Positions 28,718 to 39,897 of a stretch of 64,000 nucleotides of DNA are shown piece by piece (position 1 is the stretch's first letter; the number at the start of each line of letters is the position of its first letter). The translations under genes were made by a program, and so were the position numbers. Below the pieces are notes generated by a model. The model made no database searches and had not been told where the DNA came from. It saw nothing but the letters and a program-made list of their open reading frames with translations. The stretch is from Strigamia acuminata (Eukaryota > Arthropoda > Chilopoda > Geophilomorpha > Linotaeniidae): NCBI GenBank assembly GCA_949358305.1, contig OX442315.1, forward strand, positions 28,360,427 through 28,424,426. The letters run 5' to 3'.

Positions 28718-29900
28718 ATGGCGGTTAAGCATCAGGAGCTGAACTTCCGTACAATGCTTGCAGGTGCATATCATATAGTTTTCATTGCATTTTTGAGTTC
28801 CCACTTGCAAAAATATACAATTTTACATCGTGTATTATTTGAAAGACATTATTCACATCATTTGCAACGTGAACAAATGCAAATGAATACATTGATAATT
28901 TTGTTGTGCAGTGCAATTAATTTTAATGTGATTTTTAAAATTGCATTTTATTTACAGCGTTTTTATGTTTGTTGCTGCATAAAGCCCAATCTGCAACCGA
29001 TTTTTGTCAAAACGCCTTACAAAACATCAATAATTGTTGGGAGTGGCACAGCACCAGTGAATTTAGCCCGTGTACGTGGGGTAACGTAACGTAAGTTCAA
29101 TCATTTTGTAAAACATTTTTCAAAGAAAAATCGAAATTATTTATAAGTATTGATCTGTAGTAAACAGAACTAATTTTTCGGTGTATCAGTGACCTTAAAT
29201 TAACCCCAATTTGAAATGAAATCAGAAACAATGGATTTTTCACTGTAATGAGAGTGGGTCGAGTTCATGTTTTAGTGATGAGGGCAGCTGGGTTTTCAAA
29301 CTTGTATTAGCGACCTTCTGTAGTATGTTGAATGTTACAGTGTGTTCGGCCGCTGTGCTACACTCGGACTGGTTAATTTGAAAGGATGTGACGTTGATGT
29401 GATAAAAGCGGGCGAACATCGTGCCAAATTGTACACAACTCTGATGGATGTTATTTGTCAAAATGATACTATTTATCGAGGTAAAACAATTTTTCAACTA
29501 ATTTTTTAACAAATTATTTTTAAGTGTGAATTTCTGATTTTCCGTCAAGAATTTGATTCGAACAAACAATGTTGGAACATTGCTCGTGCGTGCGCATATA
29601 ATATTGTTCAACTTCCAATTCAAACAAGCGATTTAATTTGCAAGTAAGTTGTGACTGGAATTAATTAATTTAATTAAATAATGATAATTAATTCTATTTT
29701 ATTTGCGCAGAAATATCACTGCCATTGTAAACGATTGCAAATTGAAAGACCACAATCCGAGTCGACGAGACAAATGTGTGAATGTAACTGCAATGTTTCT
29801 TGATGCATTGTTAGAAGAGTCAGAGATGTGCGGCGCGTCCACTTTGTTTGCACACTTGATTCTTCTTGTTTTAACATCGTACGGCTTGACTTTATTGTGA
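28718..29900 (+). CDS. Unrecognised 12-cysteine secreted protein, probably GPI-anchored (array member 3)
   Basis: Function unknown. Five exons (28718-28763, 28958-29090, 29341-29480, 29550-29643, 29711-29900), phases 1, 2, 1, 2, give 200 aa. The signal peptide (RTMLAAFLCLLLHKAQSA) is split between exons 1 and 2. The ectodomain has twelve cysteines in the family order, with C-x9-C-W (CQNALQNINNCW) and C-W-x5-C (CWNIARAC). Possible N-glycosylation sites are NVT, NIT, NDT and a second NVT. The C-terminus is hydrophobic (LFAHLILLVLTSYGLTLL). Much of exon 2 is hidden in a different frame from the longest open frame, so the gene can be missed without splicing. It is the nearest relative of member 2, same strand. 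Confidence 0.86.
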
Positions 29901-31239
29901 GCTTACCTGTAAAGCCCCGATCTTAAACTGTTTTTCCTTCATCTCTAAATTACATCTTAAAGAGTACAGATTCAATCAAGTATATTAAGTGTAAAATTTT
30001 AAGTGTAAAATATATTTTTCTTATCTTCCTAAACGCATAGACGTGTACACTCGGAAATTCTACATGCTACTATTATACTTTGTTTACCAGGATTCAACCA
30101 CATTAAATAATACGGAGTATATCTTATTTAAAATAGGATTTTTATTGCCCTTGTAAAAAAAAATATACACATTTTAATTTTTAGAATTTTTGTAAATGTT
30201 TTTAATGAATTTCCGAGTGCCTACAGCGACAACTAAGGATGTTGTCATTTTTTCTGTTTACACCATCAAGCTCAATTAGAGAACTTCATTTTAAAACTTT
30301 GAGAAGAAATTGTGTGAAAAGCTAATAGTAGCAAAAAATAGGCAGCATGCTCAATTTTAATACTTGTTTTATGCGCCATAAATATGCTTTTTCCTCATTA
30401 CACCATTTAAATATGCTTTATTTAAGAATAATGTAAAAGTAAAATTTTTTAAACCTTGCTGAGACTAACCTCGAATTTCAGCTTCCCACTTATCCAATTT
30501 TCCATCAAGCTACTTTAACCATTATTCAACCGTCCCTGCGACTGCGATAATGCTGGCCATTGTTAATTTGTTGTAAATGAACTCTATTGTTGTAACAAAA
30601 AAGGGTCCAAAACTCAAGTATTTTTTTTAAACTTCAAAACAAACTTATTTTATTATATGTCATCATAATACTGTAATTACACTAAAGTACAATCTGTTTA
30701 TGTTAATACAACCTGGTAATTGTTATTACTATGTAAAGCATTACAGATATTTTTAGTAATTTTCTTAGCAAATCGGTAAGACTAAAAAGTGAATAAATCC
30801 CCGTTGGGTTTACATGTATAAATTTCTATTCAGGTACAATTTCTTCATTTTAAAACTAATCAAAATTACAAATCTGACGTGATTACAAAATTGTTAGCAA
30901 CACAAACCCGTTAGCCACGTACCGTACAGTAATTAGGTAATGTTTGTCGCATGTAAGATAACTTGTACAGTAATGTTACCAGGGGGATTTCTTCAGACTT
31001 TTGAGTTTCGATTAACACAGATTGTTATTGTTGGAAAGTCTATGTGCACTTCAAACACTTACTCACATGTATAAAACATAATTCATGCAAGTAAATGAGT
31101 GATTTTATAGATAGAAACAGTAAATTTGTTTCAAAATATTTGTTTTAGTAAAAACAACACTACAATACCCTAGTAGGTAAACACCAACCACCTGGCCTAA
31201 ATAAACAATCATCCAAAACGCTCAATTAGCCATTACTAC

Positions 31240-31990
31240 ACTCGCGACGGGTGTCACCCGTATACGGTTTTTCACATCTTCATCTATCGCAGGCCACTAA
31301 ACCTTCTCTCGCAACCTCTGCTTTGTTCGAACGATTCCTTGGTGTCCCTCGTGCGCAAGGTTGATTACCTTCTGTCTCAAATTCTTTGGTATTACAATTC
31401 CTGTTCCTCACAGGAGTACGCCAGACGTCATTGCCAATTCATTTCGAATCAGTTCGAACTTCTGCAATTCTTTCTTGAACTTCTTTCCACTTTCCAAAGT
31501 GACATGAATTGCGCATATTTCTGAATCCGCTCTCAACGCTCGTTCGACTTCTTTTACAGTCATCGCTTTCGGCATTGCGTTTTCTATCGCGAAGTGGCAT
31601 ACTTTTCCGTTTATCCAACGATCGTCTTTTCTTCAATTTGGAGTAACCACAACAACGCATCTGCTATGTTGGTTGATCCCGTCTTATGTCAGATTGCAAA
31701 TTCAAAGGGTTGAAGTCGTCATACCCATCTTTCGATCCTTGCAGATGGTTTGGACCTTGTTGAATAGATCACCTCTAACGCTTTGTGATCTACAAGTATG
31801 ATCAATTGGAATTTCATGCCAATCAAATATATCCGGAACTTCTCGCATCCCCATAAGATGGCTAAAGCTTCTTTTTCTGTCTGGGAGTATCTTCGTTCTA
31901 CCATCGATAATGTTCTGCTCGCAAAAGCTATTGGTCTTTTCTCGCCATTCCCTAGTCGTTGGACTAGCACCGATAATATTTACCTGTCTG
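31240..31990 (-). mobile_element. Decayed Ty3/gypsy-type retrotransposon fragment (RNase H to integrase zinc finger)
   Basis: Reading on the minus strand, 31970-31719 encodes the RNase H part of a retroelement polymerase, recognisable by IAFASRTLS, YSQTEKEALAILW and the DHKALE motif near its end. It is followed by the usual linker and, around 31400-31260, the start of an integrase: the HxxxHxGI part of the zinc-binding domain (AHEGHQGIVRT). A stop replaces the first of the conserved tryptophans in that motif, and the segment joining RNase H to the linker is also interrupted. No protease, reverse-transcriptase palm, long terminal repeats or envelope frame is visible. This is a 5'- and 3'-truncated, inactive copy. 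Confidence 0.85.
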
Positions 31991-32159
31991 GATTTTTAAG
32001 AAATCTAAAAAATGATAACAATGGATTTCCTATTGAATTATTAGTGCATTTAAGTGTCCCACAACATTTCCCACCGTTCACTCTCATTATAAGTTGCAAA
32101 TAATGTTTTTATTAAGTTTTTTGGAAACACGAAATAAAAATACCACATGTGCACAATAT

Positions 32160-32430
32160 AAAACTCGAGAGTTGGGTGGCGTTAGACGCATGCGCAGTTC
32201 CAACTCCAGGCCAGGGATTAACACACATTGCCCTACTGTCTCTTCTCTACACCGTGGTTTCATTATTAAAGCCTGGTTCAGCCGTCACCGACATACCAGT
32301 AATATGTGTGGCCACGCGTGTCCATGGTCACAAAACAGCGTATGGACGTAGTTTTAGACCTAACCAATCAGCTGTCAGCAAACCGAAATCGGTGGAAATA
32401 GCCCATGCGAATAAAATGGGGAATCTACCC
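32160..32430. other. GC-richer island of unknown nature
   Basis: The base composition changes abruptly here to a near-balanced level, with many CpG steps (GACGCATGCGCAG, GGCCACGCGTGTCC). Two overlapping open frames on the plus strand (32094-32351 and 32149-32523) exist only because of this composition. It could be a CpG-rich promoter, an RNA-derived repeat or a piece of another mobile element. I cannot decide. Confidence 0.35.
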
Positions 32431-33132
32431 ACCCATCATCCACCATTTTTTATTCCAAGTCCAAATTATTTGGCATCAGTTCACCTAATTCACTTAGTTT
32501 ATTTTAGAGAAAATGACTGGTAGTTATTTTCTATACAAAAAATTTTATTGCAAATAAAATGTACTTTATACATGAAAAAAAGTTAAAAGTACAAGCCACT
32601 TTTTCATAAATTTTTCTAAATGCAAACCACTTTTTTTTTTATCAGAATTATTACACCCACAATCAAAGTTTTAAAAACCTTTAAAAACTATCCTTGTTTT
32701 TAGTAATCATTATTCAGAAGTACTGCCTGATAAAATTTATTTTTATATGATTTGATTAGTATACTGTAGGAATAAGTGCACTTGAAATTGCTACAAAATT
32801 TATAAACGGAAATTTATTTTGTTGGTTAATAGTAAAATTCATCCATGCGTAGGTATAAAATTAGGTCAAATCAACACAAAATTAAGCTAAATTTTATTGC
32901 AGGCGTGTTGAAAGATGGGCGTGTAGTAAAAAAAAAACACCAATAAATTGTATTTTCTTGATGAAAATTATTTCAAAACAAAGTGATTCGAATACACAAA
33001 GCCATGTTACATAAATTAATTCTACCGGACTTTGTTTTCAACTCACATTTGCCCCATATTTCCACTCATTATTAAACCCACGTTTAATTTTTTAGATGAA
33101 ACTCATCACAACTTCGCTTTAAGATCTTCATA

Positions 33133-34015
33133 ATGTCGCACGTAGAGAAGATGTCTGTGTTCATTTTCACATCAATACTTTTAGGTAAGTGAAAAACACT
33201 TTTTGCTACAACTTACAACTCTAAAATTTACTCATTACAGCGTTAAGTTTTACTGATCTGACTTCGCAATTTGAATGGAATGTTTTGGGGACAAAATGCG
33301 AAGAATATCCTGAAAAAGTACAAACTTGCTGGCTTGAAAAACATGAAGTTCCAACTTGTGACGATAAGTAATTCTTGATTTTGGCTTAAATTGAAAACGT
33401 GCAAACCAATGGTTTGTATTTCTTATAGAGATCCATTACTCGAATGTGCAGAAGATGCGAAAAATGATGTTCGCAATTGCAGAGAAGAGGTTAGAGAAAC
33501 TATAAACAAGAAATATACCATAATCAAAACACTACGTGATGCGATGTGTGAAAACGCGGATTTAAGAGACGGTAAAACTGTGAAAACCACGTAAATTACA
33601 CATTCACAAATTGCCTATTCCAAACACAGAATTTGTCAAGAGACCTACATGTTGGCACACTGCTCGTGCATGTGCATCTGATTTGGCCGTGTTACTAGAT
33701 GATGAAGACATGGAAGAGGATGCTTGCGGGTAACAAAGAAAAAATCAGTTCTAATTTGAAGCTTCATTTAATGACACCATTATTAATTTTATTTCAAGTC
33801 AACTATTAGAGTCAATGGATAGTTGCAACTTTTTTTCTGGATCAGGAAAATGTCAGGAGATTCAACAAAATTTCACCATGGAAGTGTTCAAAGCTTCGAC
33901 ATGTGTAGGCCATGCAGAGAAACTGTTGGGATTGGATGGTGATGGTGCTGCATCGGCGGCTACTTGTAGTATCATTGTAGTGGTCTCAACAGCCATTCTC
34001 GCTGCTGCCATCTAG
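33133..34015 (+). CDS. Unrecognised 12-cysteine secreted protein, probably GPI-anchored (array member 4)
   Basis: Function unknown. Five exons (33133-33184, 33241-33367, 33429-33571, 33630-33729, 33799-34015), phases 1, 2, 1, 2, give 212 aa. The signal peptide is MSVFIFTSILLALSFTD, preceded by six extra residues. Twelve ectodomain cysteines are in register with the other members, with C-x9-C-W (CEEYPEKVQTCW) and C-W-x5-C (CWHTARAC). A thirteenth lies in the C-terminal hydrophobic segment (ATCSIIVVVSTAILAAAI). The small residues GDGAASAA just before that segment would suit a GPI attachment site. Introns are very short (56-69 nt). One NFT glycosylation site is present. Confidence 0.88.
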
Positions 34016-34397
34016 TGGTGAGCCACACAAAAAGGGCGTATTATTCTCACGTAGTTATTATATTTTTTAAAAAGAGAGTTAACATTAACAAAAACTGTTT
34101 TAGGAAATTTACTAATGAATAATGCCTGAGAATTTGTAGAATATGAAATGTTTAAAAAAATAACAAACATTTAACTATTCAAAAGTGGATAAATGTATCG
34201 GATGAAAGAAAATTTAATAAATGATGATACTGTTGAATTATTTAACAGGAAATTTGTATCTTTCTTTTATACACCCAAAATTGTATGACGTAACAAGATG
34301 GAACAGCTGAGAAATTAAAGTTTAATTGTTAAATAGCTTCCTTGGTGAATTGGGTCAAGTTGCTTCCAAGAACACTCAATAGTCCAGTGATCAAACC
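34016..34397. other. Spacer between array members 4 and 5
   Basis: About 380 bases of AT-rich sequence holding the 3' untranslated region of member 4 and the promoter of member 5. No gene is seen. Confidence 0.4.
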
Positions 34398-35331
34398 ATG
34401 ACAAGTACCATCCCTAAAGCGATCATCATAAGTCATGTGATAAGTAAAAATTTTGTATTTATTTATTATACTGTATTTTCGGTTGATGTTTAACTATTTT
34501 TTTTTTAAATATTTGATTGCAGTATTTGGGTCTATTGCATACACAGGATCGTCTCAAGAAATGGAATGTCAGTATTTATTGAAACAACTGGACACTTGTT
34601 GGGAGCGATATATCAGTTTGCCTATTTGTGAAAACCCGTATGTTTTTTTGCATTTTGTTTCTTACATAGATCTATTATACATTTAAGAGTTATTTATTTA
34701 TTTAAATTGCAGATCGGATCCATTAGTTCAGTGTGCCGAAACTCAAAGATTTGCAGCACACAGACTAGATTGTAGCACAGAAATTCAGTCAAACTTGAAG
34801 ATGTATTGGACAATATACGAAACAATGAGAGAATCACTGTGCTCTGACAAAGACCTGTATGAAGGTTAAGTTTGTTTTTATTTTTAGTAAGAAATAACAC
34901 GCAAATGAATTACGTTGATCGTTGAATTTTAGTTTTTTGTTTTCTATTGCTTTTGTGTAGATTTTAAAACCAAATCATCTTGTTGGAGTATCGTTAGAAA
35001 TTGTTCAGCTGTCGTTTCATTTACTCTTAACAAAGTGGCAAAAGATGAATGCACGTAAGATTAAAACTAAGCAAGATAACCAAATACAAAACAAACTAAA
35101 TTTTTGAATAATTTCAGTTCACATCTCGAAGACATGCAGATTTGTTACTACAAATCGCAAACGTGCACTGATGTTGTGCATCGTTTTGGGGCATCTTTAG
35201 CGAAAAGAACTCCTTGCTCCGAATTAATGAAAGTTGAGTTTTTGCAGATTCAGAAAAATAATGAAAACAATCACAAATACCAAGCATTTCTATTGTTGTT
35301 AGTTCTAATTGCTTCGCGTTGTATGATGTAA
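34398..35331 (+). CDS. Unrecognised 12-cysteine secreted protein, probably GPI-anchored (array member 5)
   Basis: Function unknown. Five exons (34398-34443, 34523-34637, 34713-34864, 34961-35054, 35118-35331), phases 1, 2, 1, 2, give 206 aa. The signal peptide (KAIIISHVIIFGSIAYTG) is split between exons 1 and 2; exon 1 was found by searching for an ATG followed by a phase-1 donor. Twelve ectodomain cysteines, with C-x9-C-W (CQYLLKQLDTCW) and C-W-x5-C (CWSIVRNC). The tail is hydrophobic (AFLLLLVLIASRCMM). An aromatic, charged stretch in exon 3 (MYWTIYETMRESLC) replaces the corresponding helix of the others. Same strand as member 4, about 380 bp away. Confidence 0.86.
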
Positions 35332-37338
35332 TAAGTAATATGGATCTTCCTAGATAAACAAGTTTTTAGTCACAACATTATAACATACCGTACAAGAAAT
35401 GTGGAATGTTAAATTGACAAAAAGTTTGTTTAGAATTGTGATAAATATACAAACCTTTGTTTGGCCAATAAACTAATAAAATTGCCTTTGTTAGTTAGTG
35501 GCATCAGAAAATAAATGAATTGCACAAGTCATTTACCTAACCTGGTTTCAACAACAGCAAAATGGCAAATCAAGAAAGAAATTTCTTTAAAGCTTTTTCA
35601 TGAATTTTATGACAGTATCGGAATGGCTGTGCAAATTTTCACTGCTTACCTTATTAATATTCACCCATTGTGAATACTAAGCAGTCACTTAATTTCAACC
35701 AATTAAATTCACATTTATATGGTAATCATATTATTTCTCTCTTTCCTTGTGTCCTTTACGAAGCAGGCTGCTTATGAAAATAACCAAAAGTAAGTTGGAA
35801 ACAGGAATAATAGCTGGTATTTAGGATGGTATCCAGAATTATACAATCTTGATTATTTTTATTTCTTTACTCTTGTTTATTTTTTTTTATATTCCCGTTC
35901 AGTATGGTAAGCATACCGTATGCTTGTGTACCACAACTTAAGATAACCCATCTTTTATGCGGTCTGTGGGAAAACTTGTTGCATTTGCATCAACAAGTGG
36001 GAAAACCACAGAAAACCTAGTTGAGGTGGGTGACAGATTTTCATGCCATAGGAACAGTACCTACAGTAAATGGGACTAGGGTGAAAAATAACGTGGATTC
36101 GCAGGCCCAATGCTGCTTAACTTCCGTGTTCTAAAAAGATCAAATTATAAAAGACCCGTATGCAATAAATAACTGAATCTGAATACTGGTAAGTAAACAT
36201 TAAAAAATACGTTTTGGGGAAGAACTTTTATATTCGTCGACAAATGGCACTAGAAACCCCGGAAGTGAAAACAAACAAACTGTCATGTCAAGTTAAATTA
36301 AAGCCTTTAAAAAGAATAGCAGTTAATTAATACTACGTTGCCCAATAGTGAAGCCAACTTTTTGTTTAATTATTCCAAGGCCAAACATGACGTTTAAACC
36401 ATTAAATTCCACTAGATAAGGTTAATAATTTCTTAACCATATGTGTGCTTTTATCTGAAGATCCCACACAAGCTAGGGGGGCTACTAGTAGCAATGGGTT
36501 GACAGGCACTGGATTGATAAATACCAATGTAGACCTTTGGCCTCTAAACTAATAAAATTGGTTAAGCAAATCTTTAAAGTTTGCTTTAGTGAATAAAAAT
36601 AAGTGAAATAAATGACTTATTATTAATGGGTTTCATAAATGCCACGCTGAAGGCGCTGAAGTGATTGTTTCAATTATTATACTACAGTAACACGCATGGA
36701 TGGTGCGCAGCTGAGATCTGATTGATTGTTCCACCGAGCATGTGCAAATCGCGTCATTGTTGTTTAAAAGTAATTTATTTAACTTACCATTTTTTAAAAT
36801 TTTTATTCATTCAAGCAAACTTTATTTGCTTTACCTATTTAAACGCAATGGCGTCAGAAATAAAATAAATTGTTTAAGTCCATGATAATACAATAACAGC
36901 AGAATGGCAAATCATGAAGAAAATGTGTATTGTCAAAAAAAATCTAGAAGTTTTTATGAATATTATGACACTGTACATAACTGGAGATTGGAAACGACTA
37001 GAACTCAAACAAAAATTCTGAAACGTGTTCAAAAAGTGAAGAAAAACTTTAAATATTGGCAACAAAATCTCAAAAAATTAATATTTATTTTAATTAGAGC
37101 AAATAATAGCTAAGTATTTACCAAACACATCATTTTTTGCTTCTGAAATAAATCAATTGTACATCAACCCTCACTCATAAAACTAAGCTGGAGGTATATA
37201 AACTTCTATTTACTCTTTCCTTCATTTGGGAAATCAACTGGATTAATCAAAGTACAAGTATCAGAGCAAACACAATAAACTCTGCATCAGAAACATTACC
37301 CGCACAAACTGCATTCATTTGACATCTCAACCCCCACC
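35332..37338. other. Spacer between array members 5 and 6 with a duplicated intergenic segment
   Basis: Two segments of about 120-150 bases, near 35500-35625 and 36845-36975, are diverged copies of each other: both run through a GGC(A/G)TCAGAAA start, AACAGCA(A/G)AATGGCAAATCA and TT(A/T)TGA-ATT-TATGACA. A 69-codon frame at 36904-37113 begins inside the second copy, but the first copy is not open in the matching frame, so I treat both as noncoding. Nothing else is recognisable. Confidence 0.45.
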
Positions 37339-38332
37339 ATGAAGGACCATTTTTCTTTTACCCTAAAAATCATTTTTGCAGCATCAATGGGTGAGTATTA
37401 AACCATTTAAAACCAACACGCATCGGAGTAATTGCATAGAATAGAACAACTCATTAATTTCAACTATTATTGTCTTTTTAAACCTAAAAAACAAATACAA
37501 TGACTCCGAAGTTGAATTGACAGATGGAATCAATTGGCAACCGTCCAAACGACCAGATACTTTGGAATGCGGAGACTTGAATACTCGATTGCAAGATTGT
37601 TGGGGTGAAGAATTCATACTGGAACCCCCATCTTGTCAAGACAAGTAACGAGCAATTAAAACCAACATATTTAACATTCCTAAATAATAAATATTTTTTT
37701 TAAATTAGAAATATTCTAATGACCTGTGCCGAAACGTTGCAGGAACAATTCAGCAAGTGCCCAAATGAACTGTCTTTTCGTCAAATACTCGATTCCACTG
37801 TAATCAATTATCAAAGCATACTCGATAGCTTATGTTCGCAACCAGAGCTACTGACTGGTATGAATATTTCACTATTTTCCCGCCACAGTTTAAACGAAAT
37901 TTTGTTTTAGATTTTAGAGTTTATAACAACTGTTGGAGTTTGGCTGCCCTCTGCGCAAAATCACTTTCAGTAGTAGTTAAAGGGTTACTGGGTCCACTGT
38001 CATGCAGGTTTCAATAACTACAAGTCCAATAAATCTGTCATCTAATACGAAATTTGTTTTTCAGATATGCTCAAGAAAGTGTTGATATGTGCTTAACCGC
38101 TAACACAATCAGTTTCCAAGGCAACCCCTTTGATCCTAAACAATGCCTGGATTCGCAATTACCTGATAAATTCGCTCGATTAGTTTATGATTCTGTTGAT
38201 TGTCGCACCAAAGAATTACAAGAGTGTAATAACCCGCGTGTTTCTGAGAGCTCTACTACTAGAACAATACCAGTCAGTATAATAGCAAGCTTTATTACTA
38301 CAAAGTTATTCAAAATTTATACTTTATTATAA
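37339..38332 (+). CDS. Unrecognised 12-cysteine secreted protein, probably GPI-anchored (array member 6)
   Basis: Function unknown. Five exons (37339-37390, 37524-37644, 37709-37857, 37911-38007, 38065-38332), phases 1, 2, 1, 2, give 228 aa. Exon 1 encodes the signal peptide (HFSFTLKIIFAASM). The exon 2 acceptor at 37523 is the least certain boundary. The family cysteines are present with C-x9-C-W (CGDLNTRLQDCW) and C-W-x5-C (CWSLAALC), plus one extra cysteine (thirteen). An insertion in exon 5 (TISFQGNPFDPKQ) lengthens the last loop. The tail IPVSIIASFITTKLFKIYTLL is hydrophobic but contains two lysines, so GPI anchoring is less certain than in the others. It ends only about 86 bp from the end of convergent member 7. 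Confidence 0.84.
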
Positions 38333-38418
38333 ATAATCACAAGCGTGTGATTAAATCGAAATAAGTTAAAATAAAAATAGCAACAAAAATGCCAATAATA
38401 AATGACATGCATTAGTAT

Positions 38419-39488
38419 TTAAAAAGTGAAATAAATAAAAATAAATATGATAAAAACGTAGAAATTCGTTGCTGATTTATTCGCAGAGTTTCTCTCTTCA
38501 TCCAAAGTCAATCGATTAATAATCGAGCCGTTATGAGCACACGTGGGACAATCTTCAATGCGATATGGATGGCAAATAGAGTTATCTAGGATTAATTTAA
38601 TAAACTCTTCGAGATAGTCACAACCAAACGCACGACTGTAACAAATTTGAATAGCTTCACCTTCCTCACTAATCAATGCAAAAATAAATTAAAATTTTAA
38701 ATTAAAAAAACAAATTCCACATACTAGCATTCAGCAGCAACAATTTTTTTCCTCGCTTCTAAGGGTACAGTATCAGTATCCAAATCGAACAGAGGTGGGT
38801 CGAATCTATAAACGATCTCTTCAAAACTGATAGGTAATTTGAATAAGCACATCCTTGCCATTTGCCAGCACTGCGGCCGACTAATAAATTCTGTCGATGT
38901 AAATAGATTAATTCGCCTTTAATTCATTTACTGCACGCTTATTATTCTTTTTGAATTACCTTCAAGAATATCAGATCTGCGAGCACACACCGATCTGTGC
39001 AACAGTTGGCTTATCCCCAACACATGTTGTGCTCTTGTTTTTGTTTTCATTGAGCAATCCCACGGTAGTTGAGCTACATTGTTTTCGTTGCATGCAACTA
39101 ATGGATCGCTAAAATATCCAATAAATTGTTACCAAAATGTTTGTTATATTTTTAAATTAATTACTCGATGGTCTCTAATTAAATTTACTCACATTCCTTT
39201 GCAATTTGGAACAACATCGTGTTTCGCCCAACATTCTTCAACTCTCTGGTCATATCTATCGCATTCAGTTGCAATTCTACCATTAACGTATAATAAAACT
39301 ACGCCTAGAAAACAAAATTAATTTCTTTATCCCCCATACTCTCAGACGTTAATAATTCTTTAACTACATATTTAGTTTGTGCGACGCTGTTTCGTGCGCA
39401 TCAAACTTCGTGAAATACTTGGAAATTAACAAAATATAATATAAGAAAACATACCGAAAAAACTGAGGCGAGCAAGCATATTGTCCAT
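38419..39488 (-). CDS. Unrecognised 12-cysteine secreted protein, probably GPI-anchored (array member 7, inverted)
   Basis: Function unknown. This is the only array member on the minus strand. Five exons (39455-39488, 39193-39304, 38960-39108, 38725-38890, 38419-38668), phases 1, 2, 1, 2, give 236 aa. The signal peptide is MLARLSFFGVVLLYVNGRIA. The family pattern is kept, with C-x9-C-W (CDRYDQRVEECW) and C-W-x5-C (CWQMARMC), and two further cysteines follow in a C-P-T-C motif. Exon 4 carries a longer acidic loop (FDPPLFDLDTDTVPLEARK). The C-terminus is strongly hydrophobic (FYVFIIFIFIYFTF). It shares the string DPLV-x-C in exon 3 with member 5. Its start lies about 410 bp from that of member 8, so the two may share a promoter region. 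Confidence 0.86.
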
Positions 39489-39897
39489 GGCTTCCCTTCT
39501 TAAAATTAAGTCCCATTTCCGGTTTTAGGTCTCTTTAATGTCATTCCGCCTCTGCACTATTATGCAGTGACAAACCCGGTCGAGCCCCTCGCTGGGTGCA
39601 AAATTTGCCAAATAATAATAATAATATCACAAAGTAATAAAATAAAAACCAAATAATACCGATAATAAAAATAATAATGCCAAAAATTAGAAGTTTGATT
39701 ATAATTTGAACAAATAAAAATAAATATTTTCTTTGCTGAAAATTTATTCAAATTAAAATCAATCGGTATGCAAATAAATGAAAATTGTTAGTTCATACGT
39801 CACAACAATTTTCTTATATATGAGAGCGGCTCAAGTTGTTGTTTAGCTTGAAATCGTCTCAAAAAGTGCTCGCACTGTTGCTTCGCACAGTTTTATA
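39489..39897. promoter_or_regulatory. Divergent upstream region of array members 7 and 8
   Basis: About 410 bases separate two divergent start codons. The sequence is AT-rich. A TATATA run near 39817 followed about 30 bp later by GTTGTTTAGCTTG could be the core promoter of member 8. The function is inferred from position only. Confidence 0.35.

Larger units (their letters stand above)
29901..33132. other. Large gap in the array, with retrotransposon remains and a GC-richer island
   Basis: No member of the 12-Cys family can be assembled here. Positions 31240-31990 hold a decayed retroelement (separate entry). Positions about 32160-32430 form a GC-richer island that I cannot assign. The rest is AT-rich spacer, including the upstream region of member 4. 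Confidence 0.5.

Noticed and set aside
31240-31990. Intact retroelement or domesticated RNase H gene
   Set aside because: Stops and missing domains show decay, and there are no LTRs or splice signals that would restore a frame.
36904-37113. 69-codon lysine-rich open frame
   Set aside because: It begins in a duplicated intergenic segment whose other copy is not open in the same frame.
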